64,000 bases of DNA, taken from positions 4,577,775 to 4,641,774 of the forward strand of contig NC_052409.1 in assembly GCF_009389715.1 (NCBI RefSeq). The letters run 5' to 3'. Below, in pieces: positions 37,701-48,420 of this stretch (the first letter of the stretch is position 1; each line of letters opens with the position of its first letter). Both the position numbers and the translations under genes were made by a program. Under the pieces are notes generated by a model. That model made no database searches. It saw only the letters and a list, made by a program, of their open reading frames with translations, and had not been told where the DNA came from. The DNA is from Phoenix dactylifera. Taxonomy: Eukaryota; Streptophyta; Magnoliopsida; Arecales; Arecaceae.

Positions 37701-38367
37701 AATCATTACCCACACCTTAATCAACATAAAAATTTCTACGCATTATTTTTTTTCTCGACCAACATTATCCGGAATAGGGAAAGAAAAACAAGTCAAATCA
37801 CCTGGAGATAACATAGAACCAACAGCTGCTGCCTCAGTGTCCCTGACAGGAAGCACACCGATCAAACCCTTCTCCTCCTTTTGCCACAGTTCTTGCTCCA
37901 CCAGCATCACACTGCAGTCAATACAATTTCAGCGCCACAATGTTCCAGAAACAATAAAACACACTCAAAATTTTCAGAGCTTTCAATCAGATCCATAGAC
38001 GAATTTACAAACCAGAATGGCAGTCATAGCACCTCAAAGCATCAATTACTCGTATCAAAACAGATCCCGGATATCAAAAACCCTAACTCTGTAGTTTTCT
38101 CGGCAAGAATCACAAGCTGTAAAATCTCATTTCAAAAAGCGATCTTTTCAAAGAAATTGACAAAAAAACCTTGGAACTGCAAGAAGATCAGGTTTGAGAG
38201 AAAACAAAGGAAACTAAAAGAACGATTCGGTCAAAATCATAGAGTTGACTGATTGATCACCTGCTCGGAGAAGTGCACCGGATTCGGATGATGGCACCGG
38301 GCAAAAGGACCTTGTTCCTGAAGGGGAGAATCCCCAGGCGACTCGGGAGATCCACCGGTTCCGCCAT
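19797..38367 (-). CDS. LON2: Lon protease homolog 2, peroxisomal
   Basis: ATP-dependent serine protease and chaperone of the peroxisome matrix. Seventeen exons, written high to low: 38367-38261, 37911-37802, 37715-37607, 36703-36534, 34982-34891, 34119-33940, 33738-33655, 32234-32107, 31046-30845, 30748-30542, 28964-28834, 28237-28024, 26865-26563, 26453-26259, 24385-24140, 23970-23869, 19880-19797. All introns are GT-AG and in phase, giving 887 residues (Arabidopsis LON2 has 888). Visible are the N-terminal substrate domain ([19 protein letters not shown]), Walker [10 protein letters not shown] (408-416), Walker B VILLDEID (471-478), and the protease dyad Ser783 (DGPSAG) and Lys826. Lys826 is the last codon of exon 15. 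The C-terminus SKL is a peroxisomal targeting signal. The start is the first ATG and gives the conserved [11 protein letters not shown]. Introns are long; the last is 3988 bp. Confidence 0.96.
19881..23868 (-). other. LON2 intron 16 (3988 bp)
   Basis: This intron separates the body of LON2 from the last 27 codons. It is AT-rich with pyrimidine tracts and no recognisable nested gene or long transposon. A GC-richer patch at 22180-22340 has no recognisable content. If it is not spliced, translation ends seven codons into it. Confidence 0.85.
24939..25008. repeat. Perfect 35-bp tandem duplication in LON2 intron 14
   Basis: The 35-base unit starting GGTCATGTAGTC and ending CTGCCCC occurs twice head to tail (24939-24973, 24974-25008) without a difference, indicating a recent local duplication. 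Confidence 0.95.
34420..34690 (-). mobile_element. Possible TRIM/LTR-like remnant in LON2 intron 5
   Basis: On the minus strand TGGTATCAAAGCCAG (34602-34588) looks like a plant LTR-element primer-binding site. The string GATATACATTGTTGAC occurs on both sides of it, about 230 bp apart. The limits are uncertain. It is a short decayed fossil with no coding part. Confidence 0.35.
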
Positions 38368-39187
38368 CCCCTCGACTCAGAAGGACGAGACGAAGGCACC
38401 AATGGGAGGTTAAGAGGAGAAGTGGAGAGAGAGAGAGAGAGAGAAGGGTCAACGCTCGAGGGGTGCGGGACGGAGTCGAGTCGATCCTGTTCCGGTTTTT
38501 TTTTTTTCTTTTTTTCTTTTTTTCTTTTTTTTCCTTTTTGCTTAGGCAAAAGGAAAATGGGGGATAAGAAGAACCTCATCTCCATAGCAATCTCCACCGA
38601 ATCCCTTTTCCACTGGAGTGTTCGATACGGGTAGAACATTTTTTACTCATATCCTCTCCACCCATGGAAGAGCCCTACCAGCATGGCAGCTCCATCACGT
38701 ATGCCATCCATTAGAGTGGTCAACCTAAGCTTGATAGTTGGATCCATCATTAAGGATTAGGTTGACGATTGAGGAGTGCTTGTGAAAGGACCAGCGATCC
38801 ATTGGCGGCATCTCGTAGTCGAGATGCTACTTCTACTACTCCAGCCCCTCCGACCGCCATATCATCAACAATGTCAAGGTCACAGGCCCCTTGTTACCTT
38901 GTATGCCACTATTGACAATGATAGTGCACCTCCAAGAGGTGAGGGAGATAAGGCACCTATCAATCTCAAGGACATCAAAGGACATCAAGATGAAGGCAAC
39001 AATGAAGGGCTTCGCACTCTTGAGGTAACCCCAGCTATCTATCATCATCGTTCAGGAGGGCATTTAGGAGCCCCTATGTGAGATGGGTGGAGGTTTTGTC
39101 GATGGCAAAAGAGCAAGCAAATTGATGGGAGGTACATCATATGCCGCTTCTTTATATGCTAAGCTAATGAGTTTCGAATGGTCCACG
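38368..39187. other. Upstream region of LON2 and intergenic DNA
   Basis: Close to the LON2 start this holds a GA run (38427-38443) and long T tracts with C interruptions (38496-38532), presumably leader and promoter. An open frame at 38776-39081 has no recognisable motif and is not called. Confidence 0.5.
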
Positions 39188-39998
39188 TGGGACCGTTTGG
39201 TTTGTGGAAAAAATTTTACCTTATTAAAATATTTTATTAGAAAATTAATGTCTAAGTATATGATACCTAAAAAAGTAGTTTTTGCATATTTAGTTGATCA
39301 CGAAAAAATGACATATGAAACATACTTTATAAAAAAGCTTATGTTTGGTTGAGCACCTATTTTTTTCTGAAAGTCATGTAAAATATATGTAATGCTCTTA
39401 ATAAAGATATTGTAAGAAAAAAATATTACATGCATAATTTTTAGAATCAGCCACCTGGAATACCAAGGTTTGGAGGTTTTGAAGGTTCAACACCAGAAAG
39501 ACCACAATATATTTTAATAGCTATAGTTTAAATATTTAAAAATATTTTATTTTAAATATTTAAAAATAGCTATTAAAAATAGTTATTAGGTTGAGTTTTT
39601 AAAATTCTATCAATTTTTAATAGTTAGACAACTTTTTTATATTGTGATAATTTTTAATAGTTTTTAATAATCTTTATATTAAAATTACCACAACTTTTTT
39701 GTATTGTGTTAACTTTTAATAGTATATTTTTAATAGTTTAAGATTAAATATTAAAAATAGCTATTGAGAAAAGTGTATTTTTTTGGGGAAAAATATATCA
39801 CAATTCCAACCCATAAAAAAGTGGCTTTCTCATGTTCCATATGGATTATTCTTTTCCATAAAATGTTAAAAATTTATTTCCACGAAAAAGCTATTTTTCT
39901 ATTTCTCTCCTTTCAAATCTCCAACCAAATATTGAGGCATTTTTTTATTTTTATTGACCATACTTTGTCCTCTTCTCTTCCCATGAACCAAACGAGCC
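39188..39998. mobile_element. Degenerate Harbinger/Tourist-like MITE with a nested AT-rich insertion
   Basis: The left end has GACCGTTTGGTTTGTGG and the right end, reversed, GGCTCGTTTGGTTCATGG, both variants of the inverted repeat of the intact MITEs at 43.5 and 55.8 kb. Inner parts (GTTTGGTTGAGCACC, TCATGTTCCATATGG) also resemble those copies. About 330 bp at 39440-39765, made of repeated TTTTTAATAGTT-like units, has no counterpart and appears inserted. Confidence 0.5.
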
Positions 39999-40157
39999 TA
40001 TAGGGATGTTTATATTGGCAAATCCAAAACAATTATAAAAACTATTTCATATAAAAAAGGACGAGTAGTTTTGGGTTAAGATCTTTGGAGTTTCAGAAGT
40101 TGGTAAAGAATCTAAATAATATCCTAATCTGGCTTACCATCTAATCAGTTATCATAT
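39999..40157. other. Short spacer, nothing recognised
   Basis: AT-rich spacer between the MITE remnant and the tandem duplication. Confidence 0.4.
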
Positions 40158-40387
40158 TTGCTTCTTTATAGACCTTCTGAAATTGTTTACTTCACCAACC
40201 CTCTCTAAAATCAGGATCCTAGTTGTTGCGATCTGCATCTATCTTGATCCACACACAATTTTAATTGGTACAGACCAGATTGTTGATGCTTGTTATTATT
40301 AATGACAGTCTCAAGTCTTGCCTCCACTTAATTTTAGATTTATTATCTCAATAAATTGGGTGCAAACAGAATCTTCTTTTCCTATTG

Positions 40388-40435
<48 letters not shown>

Positions 40436-40666
40436 CTTCTTTATAGATGTTCTGAAATTGTATACTTCACAAACCTTCTCCAGCTTGATCCACACCTAAT
40501 TAAAATTCAACCTCACTCTCAAGCAACCCTATGAATTTTAATTGGTATAGACCAGATTGTTGATGCTTGTCATTACTAATGTCAGTCTCGAATCTCGCCT
40601 ATACTTAATTTAATATTTATTATCTTAATAAATTGGATGACAAACAGAATCCTCTTTTCTTATTGT
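40158..40666. repeat. Tandem duplication of a ~230-bp unit, each copy ending in a dinucleotide run
   Basis: Copy A (40158-40387) and copy B (about 40433-40666) both start TTGCTTCTTTATAGA, share CAGATTGTTGATGCTTG in the middle, and end CTTATTGT or CCTATTGT. Copy A passes into a (TA)n run (40388-40432) and copy B into a CA/CG run. The copies differ at many positions and by small indels, so the duplication is not recent. Confidence 0.85.
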
Positions 40667-40730
40667 CACGCGCACGCACGCGCGTGCGCGCGCACATGTA
40701 TATACATACATACACACACGAGCGTGCGCG
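40667..40730. repeat. Alternating CG/CA/TA purine-pyrimidine tract
   Basis: Nearly uninterrupted alternating CACG, CGCG, TGCG, CATA and CACA dinucleotides run for about 60 bases, ending in GCGTGCGCGC. Such tracts can adopt Z-DNA; that is a physical inference, not seen here. Confidence 0.85.
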
Positions 40731-41269
40731 CACCAGAGATTTTATATGCCAATATTCATTCAAATGCACATGTTCAACCCTAATCACATATTATTTCCAA
40801 CACAAGGATAAGATGATATTCATCACGATATGCACATGATTCCACTGCTTTTTAACATCCATGTCATAGTTGATCAAATACTTTAAGCAAGGCAGAATGG
40901 CCGCTCTTCCACTTTTTTACTTTTCCAAATACTGTCACTGAACAGTAAATGGATGTGGCGTGATTTGTATGAAGCGCATTTGGCACATTCTTTTCCCTCA
41001 TAAACTAAACTGAAGCTGCTTTAAAGTTAAGCTCCTACCATCCCGTGTTCCCGCCCTTCATATTCTCCCTCTTTATTTAAGGAGTTAGGTGGCCATGGAG
41101 GCTAAAACCAGTGGAGAGGGGCCAAGGTGGGCAGCTGTCCGTGAATGCCATGAATAGATTTGCAGACGAATTTTAATTAATTGCTTGGTTTCAAACCCAA
41201 CTTAGCGGAGCTGTGCAGGTTTTGTTATACGAGATCCGCACTCTAGAATGATGGCAATGGATAATTATT
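40731..41269. other. Intergenic, nothing recognised
   Basis: No gene or known repeat could be supported in this stretch. Confidence 0.4.
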
Positions 41270-41710
41270 AGTTGTTTGACACGTCGGTTTCGGAGGTGGA
41301 GTTGCGAGCTGTCTGGACAGGTTCTCAACATGCGCGGCAGGTGCTGCAAACCAGTTCGATCATCCTAAAGGGCGATTCAGCCACGGTCATCGGATGGATT
41401 CGAGGGGACCGAGGGGCGAGAGCACGGACCACCTCCTGATCTGGGACATAAGGATGATGATGAGGAATGAGATGGCCTTCGAGACCAAGCATGTATTCAG
41501 AGAAGCCAACGGGGCAGCTGACTAGGTGGCTGCCTATGCGGCCCACCACTCAGAATATATCATATGGTCAGGAGAGGAGGAGCTGTCACAGGCACTCCGC
41601 GAGTTTGTGTTTTTTGATTTTATTGAGTGTATTCGTATATGCATTGTATGGAAAATCCGTCAAAGCAGCACAAAAAAAAAGAAAAGAAAAGAAAAGAAGA
41701 AGAAGTCCTC
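41270..41710 (+). mobile_element. LINE RNase H domain and 3' end, truncated
   Basis: Encodes, with shifts, VSEVELRAVWTGSQHARQVL, SSIILKGDSATVIGWIRG, and FREANGAAD-VAAYAAHHSE, which are the RNase H motifs of plant L1-type elements, then FDFIECIRICI and an A/G-rich tail (41670-41705). The reverse transcriptase is absent and the frame is interrupted. The 5' limit is approximate. Confidence 0.75.
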
Positions 41711-42819
41711 GCACCAGAACATGGTTCTAATCGCCAAACTCCTCCACATGCCTGATTTCCTGGTTCCATTTTTTTTTTGGTACAAGAATCATTACAAATT
41801 TATATATAAACAAAAATAAAAAAAACAATCTGAAAACAACAAGCAACACGTCACATGCACAACTTTTCTTTTCATTACAACATAATAATCGAATTGCCCC
41901 CTTACATTGCTTACCCATGGTTTTGATCATCGTACGAGACTATATTTTTTAAAAAGAAATTTGAATTGTTGTTTGATTAGTAAAAAAGATTTTTTTGGGG
42001 TGAAAATTAGTATAAATTGTTTTGGAGACCCATGGTTGCCAATTGTTGCCAATCATGGCCCGGATGTTCCAACTTTCTAACAGACAATCAAGTCACTCAA
42101 TGTCACCCACTAGGTCTAAACTGGCAGCTTTGACGCAATAAACTTGATTTCATGATCATATTAAGTAATATTATCCAAAAATAATAATATGTACAATAAT
42201 ATAGGGTTTAACTCTTCTAAATTCTAACAATATGAGACATTAGGATGAATTAACTGCATCTGCCATGCGATAAACAATAAAAGGAGTTGCGGCAAGTTGG
42301 ATTATAAGCTTGCCTACTTTATAACTTACAACTAAAAGGAAAATATTGGTGGATAATAGCACTTAGGCTCGTGTTGACTACAGAGGAGTTCATCTTGCTT
42401 CTCTTTCGTTACCTTTCAGGTTGCTTAGGGTTGCTCTCACAAAGGCTTCTTAAGCCACGAGTCTGCCCTATAAGATAATTACATTCTTTTTGTTATTCTA
42501 TTTAAAAAAAATGGTGAGTCAACCATCATCTATGGAAATAGAAGAAGATCCTCCCACACTTTAATTACTTGGATTCATGTTTTATGAAAATGTGCTAGCC
42601 GAGAGTCAAATCTAAAATCTCTAATTGCTGAGCAAAGAGGTCCGACTTCATGTTTTACTAGTAGATGTTAGTAGTTATGATATCTCCAAGCAATGGACTC
42701 TCAAAAACCATTACATTATTTGCCTTATGAACTAAATTTTTGAAAATAAAAGAATGGCCGTTATAAATGTCTTTATTAGCTATGGTGAGGAATAACAAAC
42801 ACCCATAAAAACGTTAGTT
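41711..42819. other. Intergenic, nothing recognised
   Basis: AT-rich DNA with no supported gene. A T-run at 41769 may be the tail of a minus-strand retroposon, but I see no matching element body. Confidence 0.4.
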
Positions 42820-43175
42820 GCCTAAGCCGGATTTAGCTATGCTCGGTGTATCTTGAGAGCTAACTCCATTCTGATTGAGGGCAACTTTGTTGTGGTGATT
42901 ACTTAGATCCAGAGATAGGCTAAGGAGGTGAGCACTATATAGAGTTTGGCAAAAGGATGCATTTCTCTTAAGGCGAGACAAATCTACGGAAAGGCGAATA
43001 GAGCTACAAATTGGATGGTCTCTTTCATGACTCACTACTCCAGAACGTGCTCTAGATCGACATAACGTTTGCTCTACGAGTTTTTCATATTTTGCTGCTT
43101 TCTGACTCATTTGGACGCAGTAATACTAGAACGATGTGAAATGCCCAGTCTTAACCCCAAAAAAAAAAAAAAAAA
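42820..43175 (+). mobile_element. LINE 3' end, decayed
   Basis: Fragments of an RNase H frame are legible (SYARCILRANSILIEGN, KANRATNWMVSFMTHYS), matching the order of the 57.9-58.1 kb LINE (SYARYILQACCIILDGD, EANQAADWVASFAAH). It ends in poly-A at about 43160-43175 and has several stops, so it is old. Confidence 0.65.
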
Positions 43176-43466
43176 GTTGGTGCCACTGGATTTCTTGTTA
43201 CAATAATTAAACACCTAATTACCTTGGTCCTTTGAGGAATGTCTAACAACTCATCTGTCAAATAAAAAAAAAATTATAAACATTATCCCAACCATTATTT
43301 TAAATCTTGCTCTAAAGAAGGGCATTATTATCTTAATGAAATTTTGCAAGGACAAACTGTATTCTTTCATTTTATTTTAGCATGCCAACACTCATGAATG
43401 CGTAACGGCGGTGGAACCCGGAACCTTCTGCAAAACGATGGGACTTCAAGGCACGAAATGGACTAA

Positions 43467-43935
43467 GGGCTCGTTTGGTTCGCAGGAAAAGAAGGGGAGA
43501 AAGTGTGGTCAACGGAAAAGTAATGAAATGCCTCTTGTTTGGTTGGAGTTTTCAAAAGAGAGATGGAAAAGTTGTATTCCCATGGGAATATGATTCCCAC
43601 ATTTCATGGGAAAGTCTTTCCCATGAGAAACATGGGAAAGTTACTTTTCCATGAGGTGAGAAATACTCCTTTTTTTATTTTTTTCCAAAAAGACCCTTCA
43701 GCATTAAAGAGGCATTAAAGACCTAATTTTTATTAAGGGCATAATAGGAATTATGCATAACTTTCCTAGGAAAATTGATGGTCAACCAAACATAAGCATT
43801 TTGAAAATTTATCACTTTTCCATGGTTAACCAAACATGCCAAAAGTACTTTCCTAAGTATCCTCTTTCTAGGAATCTGATTCTCAGAAATCATATTCCTA
43901 GGAGGGAAAATACTTCCCGCGAACCAAACGAGCCC
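43467..43935. mobile_element. Tourist/Harbinger-like MITE, complete
   Basis: 469 bp with perfect terminal inverted repeats of 17 bp or more (GGGCTCGTTTGGTTCGC at the left; its reverse complement at the right), flanked by the trinucleotide TAA on each side (43464-43466, 43936-43938). TIRs starting GGG and a TAA/TTA duplication are typical of PIF/Harbinger-derived Tourist elements. No transposase is encoded. A related copy lies at 55768. Confidence 0.85.
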
Positions 43936-43938
43936 TAA

Positions 43939-44406
43939 GAGGCTAAGAGGCGACGAGGATGTTGCTAATGGCCGTGCGACCCTGAGTCAGCCCGGTCGGT
44001 CTACAGGGGTTGAACGGGTCTTCGGCATCCATCGATCGCTGGAAGCTTTCGGGGCGTGGACGCATACACCCAGTCTTCGCGTTTAATCCAATCCTTTACT
44101 TCGCCGTAGTTTAGCAGCGTTACTTGACCGCACCGCACGACAATAACCTTCATGCGAAATGATACTTTTACCCCCCGTGACGGACTGCCAGAGGACCGCT
44201 AACCTCGTAATTTTGTGGATCTAGTGGAGGGTAGAACCGTCAACATACTTAGTAGGCGAAGTCGTCCGGGCCCCGGAGTCCGGCACGCTGACCCAGACCC
44301 GCAGACAGCGTGGGGCCCATTAGTTGCGAAGGTTAATGGAAGCTTGCGGCAGACACCCAAAATCACAATGCTAATGTTATTGTTTACAGTACATTGCATT
44401 ATAGTT
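43939..44406. other. GC-richer intergenic stretch, no gene recognised
   Basis: More GC-rich than its neighbours, but no conserved frame or RNA gene was recognised. Confidence 0.4.
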
Positions 44407-44780
44407 CTTATGTTCTTTTGATTTGCAAGAAGATTTTTTTTATTAAAATATTTTTTATGTATCAAAAATATAATATTTTTAAAAAATAATTTTTTATGTT
44501 TGATTGATTATTAAAAAAAACATATTATAAAATAATTTATATTTGATTGAACATCTATTTTTTAAAAAAAAATTATGTAAAATACTTATTTTACTTTAAA
44601 TAGAAGAATATATCTTATCTTATTCTATCTAGAAATTTAAAGATATTTTTGGAAAAAAACTACACCTATTTTCAACCGATAAAAATTGAATTTTTTCATA
44701 TTTTATCTGAATTTTTTTATAAAATATATAAAAAAATATTTTTTTTGATTTTTTTTTTTGTAAATCAAATGAGTCCTTAG
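44407..44780. mobile_element. Highly diverged Harbinger-like MITE relative
   Basis: The left end TGTTCTTTTGATTTGCAAG and the reversed right end GGACTCATTTGATTTACAA form a weak inverted repeat. The interior has AT-rich strings (TTTGATTGAACATC, TTATGTAAAATACTTA) that echo the MITE remnant at 39.2-40.0 kb. It is probably an old relative. Confidence 0.4.
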
Positions 44781-45075
44781 ATTAAGGCGTATGAACCGGC
44801 ACTAAAACTATAAGGACGATGGACTTATACGGCTAGGACAAAATGTAATCAATTGCGTGCCTCTCTCCGTGATAGGTTGGGTTGATGGCTATGCCCGTTC
44901 TACTATTAATATTTTCATTTCTCCACTTATCTATTCCTGTTGGCTCGTTGCATTTCTGATCTGTAATTCACTAACGAGATCAAGTTGATAGTAAGAAAAG
45001 ACTAATTATCTAAGAAAATCAAATCTAGGATTTAGAAAAATCTTTACCACTATAACTAATAATAGATGGATTAAA

Positions 45076-45455
45076 GTGCAACGGACTTCCTCCTGTAGCC
45101 ACACTCTTAAAAAGAAAAACAGAGCCCGCACATTAAATATGGTAAATAATAATAATAAAAAATTATCTAGATGGAACAGATGCACACATATTTTTAATAT
45201 GTTGGGGGTGCTCGGCCATATGCTTTTAGAGGACATTCAGCAGCAACTAAGAAAATGTAATGTCCCCCACATTGTGCACGTATTTCGGAAGATAAATAGA
45301 GCTACCGATTGGATCATCTTTTTTGCTGCTCATCATTTTAAAGATATTCTATGGATCCGCTCTATATATATTTCTCTACCTCTGTGTAGTATTTTGTTTT
45401 TTGATTTAAATGGCAGTGCCACGCGAGGCTAGTGTGAGCTGCCGATGTACCAAAA
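45076..45455 (+). mobile_element. LINE RNase H end and 3' tail
   Basis: Encodes HMLLEDIQQQLRKCN, then INRATDWIIFFAAHH and FFDLNGSATRG before stop, then TGTGAGCTGCC and an A-rich AATAATAA tail. The 58.2 kb element ends the same way (TGTGAGCTGCC...AATAATAATAA), so both belong to one LINE family. The 5' limit is approximate. Confidence 0.7.
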
Positions 45456-45861
45456 AAAATAATAACCCACATGCTTGAATTCTTATTTTTAGTTCTAAAA
45501 ATTTCGATATTTTTAACCATCTTACTAAATTTAAACTTAATTTTTAATAAAATCAAAATTTTAAAACAAAAATAATCTCTACACATATATTGAAGCTCCA
45601 TGACACGTTGAAACCATACTGAAAAAGAAAACCTCAAAAATCCCTGCATAAATATGGTAATTAGAGGAAAATAGACCACCCCTTAACTCTTTTTGTCGTT
45701 AATAATTAATTGTTACCAGTTAATGCCCCCATTCGGTTTTATTTCTTTCTCCTCATCTTTCCAATTTCTTGGTTTGCAAGGATTTTAGCAATTTCCATGC
45801 CTTTACTCTTGACATCGCACCTTCCTCCACTCTATTCCCCAGCTCCACGTCTCCACCCCCT

Positions 45862-45868
45862 TATAAAT
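45862..45868 (+). promoter_or_regulatory. TATA box of the germin-like gene
   Basis: TATAAAT lies 93 bases before the start codon in a pyrimidine-rich promoter, which fits transcription starting near 45890-45900. Confidence 0.7.
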
Positions 45869-45960
45869 GCCATCCTCCTCCTCTCTTGTGCCTCCAAAGG
45901 GTCAAGTCTCCCAACGAAACCCAGCGGCAGCAAAGAAGCAAGCAGTTAGCAAGCTCAACC

Positions 45961-46708
45961 ATGGAGACCAAGTCCTCCTTCCTCACCCTCTTCACCCTCC
46001 TCCTCCTTCTCGCCGCCCCCTCCCTCGCCGCCGATCCCGACATGCTCCAAGACCTCTGCGTCGCCGACCACAACTCCGGTAATCCCCTCCCACTTCTCTC
46101 CCTCTCCAGCTGATTACTCCAATATTTCTCTTCTTACATGCTTTTGTGGATCGGGTGCTGCAGCCATGAAGGTGAACGGATTCGAATGCAAGGCGAACGT
46201 GACCGAGGATGACTTCTTCTTCGACGGATTAGCCTCCGCCGGCGCCACCAACAACACCATGGGATCCCTTGTGACGGGGGCCAACGTGGAGAAGATCCCG
46301 GGACTCAACACCCTGGGCGTCTCCATGTCCCGCATCGACTTCGCCCCCGACGGGCTGAACCCTCCCCACACCCACCCCCGCGCCACCGAGATGCTCTTCG
46401 TCCTCGACGGCACCCTCGACGTCGGCTTCATCACCACCGCCAACAAGCTCATCAGCAAGACCATCACCAAGGGCGACGTCTTCGTCTTCCCTCGCGGCCT
46501 CGTCCACTTCCAGAAGAACAACGGCGCCGATGCCCCCGCCGCTGTCATCTCTGCCTTCAGCAGCCAGCTCCCGGGCACCCAGTCCATCGCCGCCACCTTG
46601 TTCGCCGCCTCGCCGCCGGTGCCCGACCACGTCCTCACCACGGCCTTCCAGGTTGGCACCAAGGAGGTGAAGAAGATCGAGTCCCGCCTCGCCCCCAAAA
46701 ACAAGTGA
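45961..46708 (+). CDS. Germin-like protein (cupin, secreted)
   Basis: Exons 45961-46078 and 46164-46708 with an 85-nt GT-AG intron; 220 residues, normal for the family. Residues 1-23 form a hydrophobic signal peptide ending SLAA, so the product should be an apoplastic, cell-wall homo-oligomer. The cupin Mn ligands are present: H108, H110 and E115 in HTHPRATE, and H154 in PRGLVHFQ. Cys33 and Cys48 fit the conserved N-terminal disulfide. N-glycosylation sites are NVT (51) and NNT (69-71). Family members have superoxide dismutase or other activities and are linked to defence; true oxalate oxidase activity cannot be inferred. The start is the first ATG after the TATA box and gives a proper signal peptide. 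Confidence 0.95.
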
Positions 46709-47180
46709 GCGAGGGAAAGATTGGTCTCATTATTGCTTTATGTTTGATCTTTGGTTTCTGAGAGGAGAGCTGGGGAGAGAAAGGGGCGTTGGAGGTGTAT
46801 ATGGTAATTAGTATAATAATTTGATAGCAGGAGGCAATATACCGTTTGTTCATTCTTCATTCAATCATTTCGTAAAAAAAAATTGTTTCTTTACTTGATT
46901 TCGTTTCTTTTCCCCCATCCAACATTTGAGACGTTCCATGCCTGTCCTTCCCATTACCCGGCCGATGTGATGCGTTGGGCTCAGACGTTTATGTGCGCAT
47001 ATAAGCGGGCTACGGACGTTTATGTGCGCATATAAGTGAGTCAGGATTGTATCTTTCTTATAAAAAAATAATTTATTGAGAATTGTTACTAATTTTTATT
47101 CTACAAGTATTCTTATTCTTTAACGGTGATAAGTTCTATCCTTAATTTCTTAGTAATGATAAATTTTATCTTTTAGTGGG
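46709..47180. other. 3' flank of the germin-like gene; short direct repeat
   Basis: Contains the presumed 3' UTR and two copies of a 22-base string beginning GACGTTTATGTGCGC at 46984-47005 and 47015-47036 (31-bp period). No further gene seen. Confidence 0.6.
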
Positions 47181-48420
47181 TGTTGAAGTTGAGTAAGAAT
47201 CAAATATCCTACTCTATCTAATGAAAGAGAGAAAAGGAGAGAGTGAGAGTTGTTCTGATTGGTAAAGCGTAAGAGAGAGCTTTTTTGTATAGCTCATTGT
47301 TTTTTTTTCAGTTTTTTTTTTTGTTTTTTGTTTGGTGTTTGTTTTAGATTTTGGGCCGACACGACCGATCTACTCTGCAAAGCGTGCCATTCTACATGGT
47401 ATTAGAGCGAGGTTGGAGAGTGGTTAACCAATTTGCAGTTTCGATTAGATTTATTCGAAACATAGCTTTTGGAGACACGACTTGATTATTAGTGGTTCGT
47501 GGATTTGTAGCTCAATGTGGTTGAAAAACTTCGAACACTTCGTTGTGCAGTAGTGCAAGCGTGTAGACTTTTGTTTTAATGATTCAAAAAGGTGAATCAT
47601 CATGCCTGATGCTACTATATTCTCTCTCAATGGGTTCAACATGCATGACCTTACTGACATCAATTTGGTTGCGCTTTTGCTACTACCACTTATGTCAGTA
47701 AATTGAACAATGCCTTTTATCCAATTTATAAGGCTTATTGATAAGTTTTATTTGAAAGGATAAGATTTATGGGATATCTTGAATGAGTCAAAGTTGATGC
47801 CTACAGGTACTCTCGACGATGAGGTTGAAAGAGGAAAGTGAAATTTGAAATCAAGAAAGGCGATATGGATTATTTAAGTTTCAGTTGATAAAGAAAATTA
47901 TCTCAATATATAGGATACATAAGGGCTAAAACAAATGTGTGATATTCTTACGGTTGTCCACTCAAATTCAAGCAAGATGAGATATCTTAAACAAAGATCA
48001 TCTGAAGAGTGGATTTTAGTTTCAGGCTTTCCTAAAAATTCAGAAGAAGATCAGAATTGGTTTAAAGATGAAGATTTGAATCAGGTGGAGCTTGATTAAT
48101 TAAATACTAGTTCATGTTTGGAAGACTTAGAGCATAACAAAATTGATCAGCCTAAGGGTCAATCAAGTCTAGAAGAAAATCTGGAACAAAAGGAGCTTGA
48201 TTATATGGATGTTGTATCAAGTTTAGAAGAGATCATGATTAAAGTTGCTCAGAAAGACTTTTATATCAAAGTTATCCAAGATATGGATATTTTTTATGGA
48301 GATTTAGTCAGCCATAAGGTTGAAAAGCTGACTAATCTTAAAGTAGTTTCAGAGATCAAACAAGAAGAAGATATGCTTGGCGGAGATGATTCATGTTATA
48401 CCTTGGTATTCGATAAGTAA
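47181..48420 (+). mobile_element. Copia-type LTR retrotransposon fragment
   Basis: An LTR-like end (possible start TGTTGAAG at 47181, ending TTCTACA at 47396) is followed at once by TGGTATTAGAGCGAGG (47397-47412), a primer-binding site of the initiator tRNA-Met class used by many plant Copia elements. Downstream to about 48420 are degraded gag-like stretches (FYLKG, LWDILNES) and an open frame at 48118-48420. No pol region or second LTR was found. The element is broken in several places and is a fossil. Its LTR end resembles the solo LTR at 2951. Confidence 0.55.

Noticed and set aside
38776-39081. 101-codon frame upstream of LON2
   Set aside because: No recognisable motif, an overlapping frame on the other strand, and no splice or promoter context.
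46114-46704. Antisense 196-codon frame over the germin-like gene
   Set aside because: It is a shadow of the cupin exon, with no motif of its own.
48118-48420. 100-codon frame as a possible independent gene
   Set aside because: It lies directly downstream of the Copia-type primer-binding site and gag-like remnants and is better read as part of that fossil.
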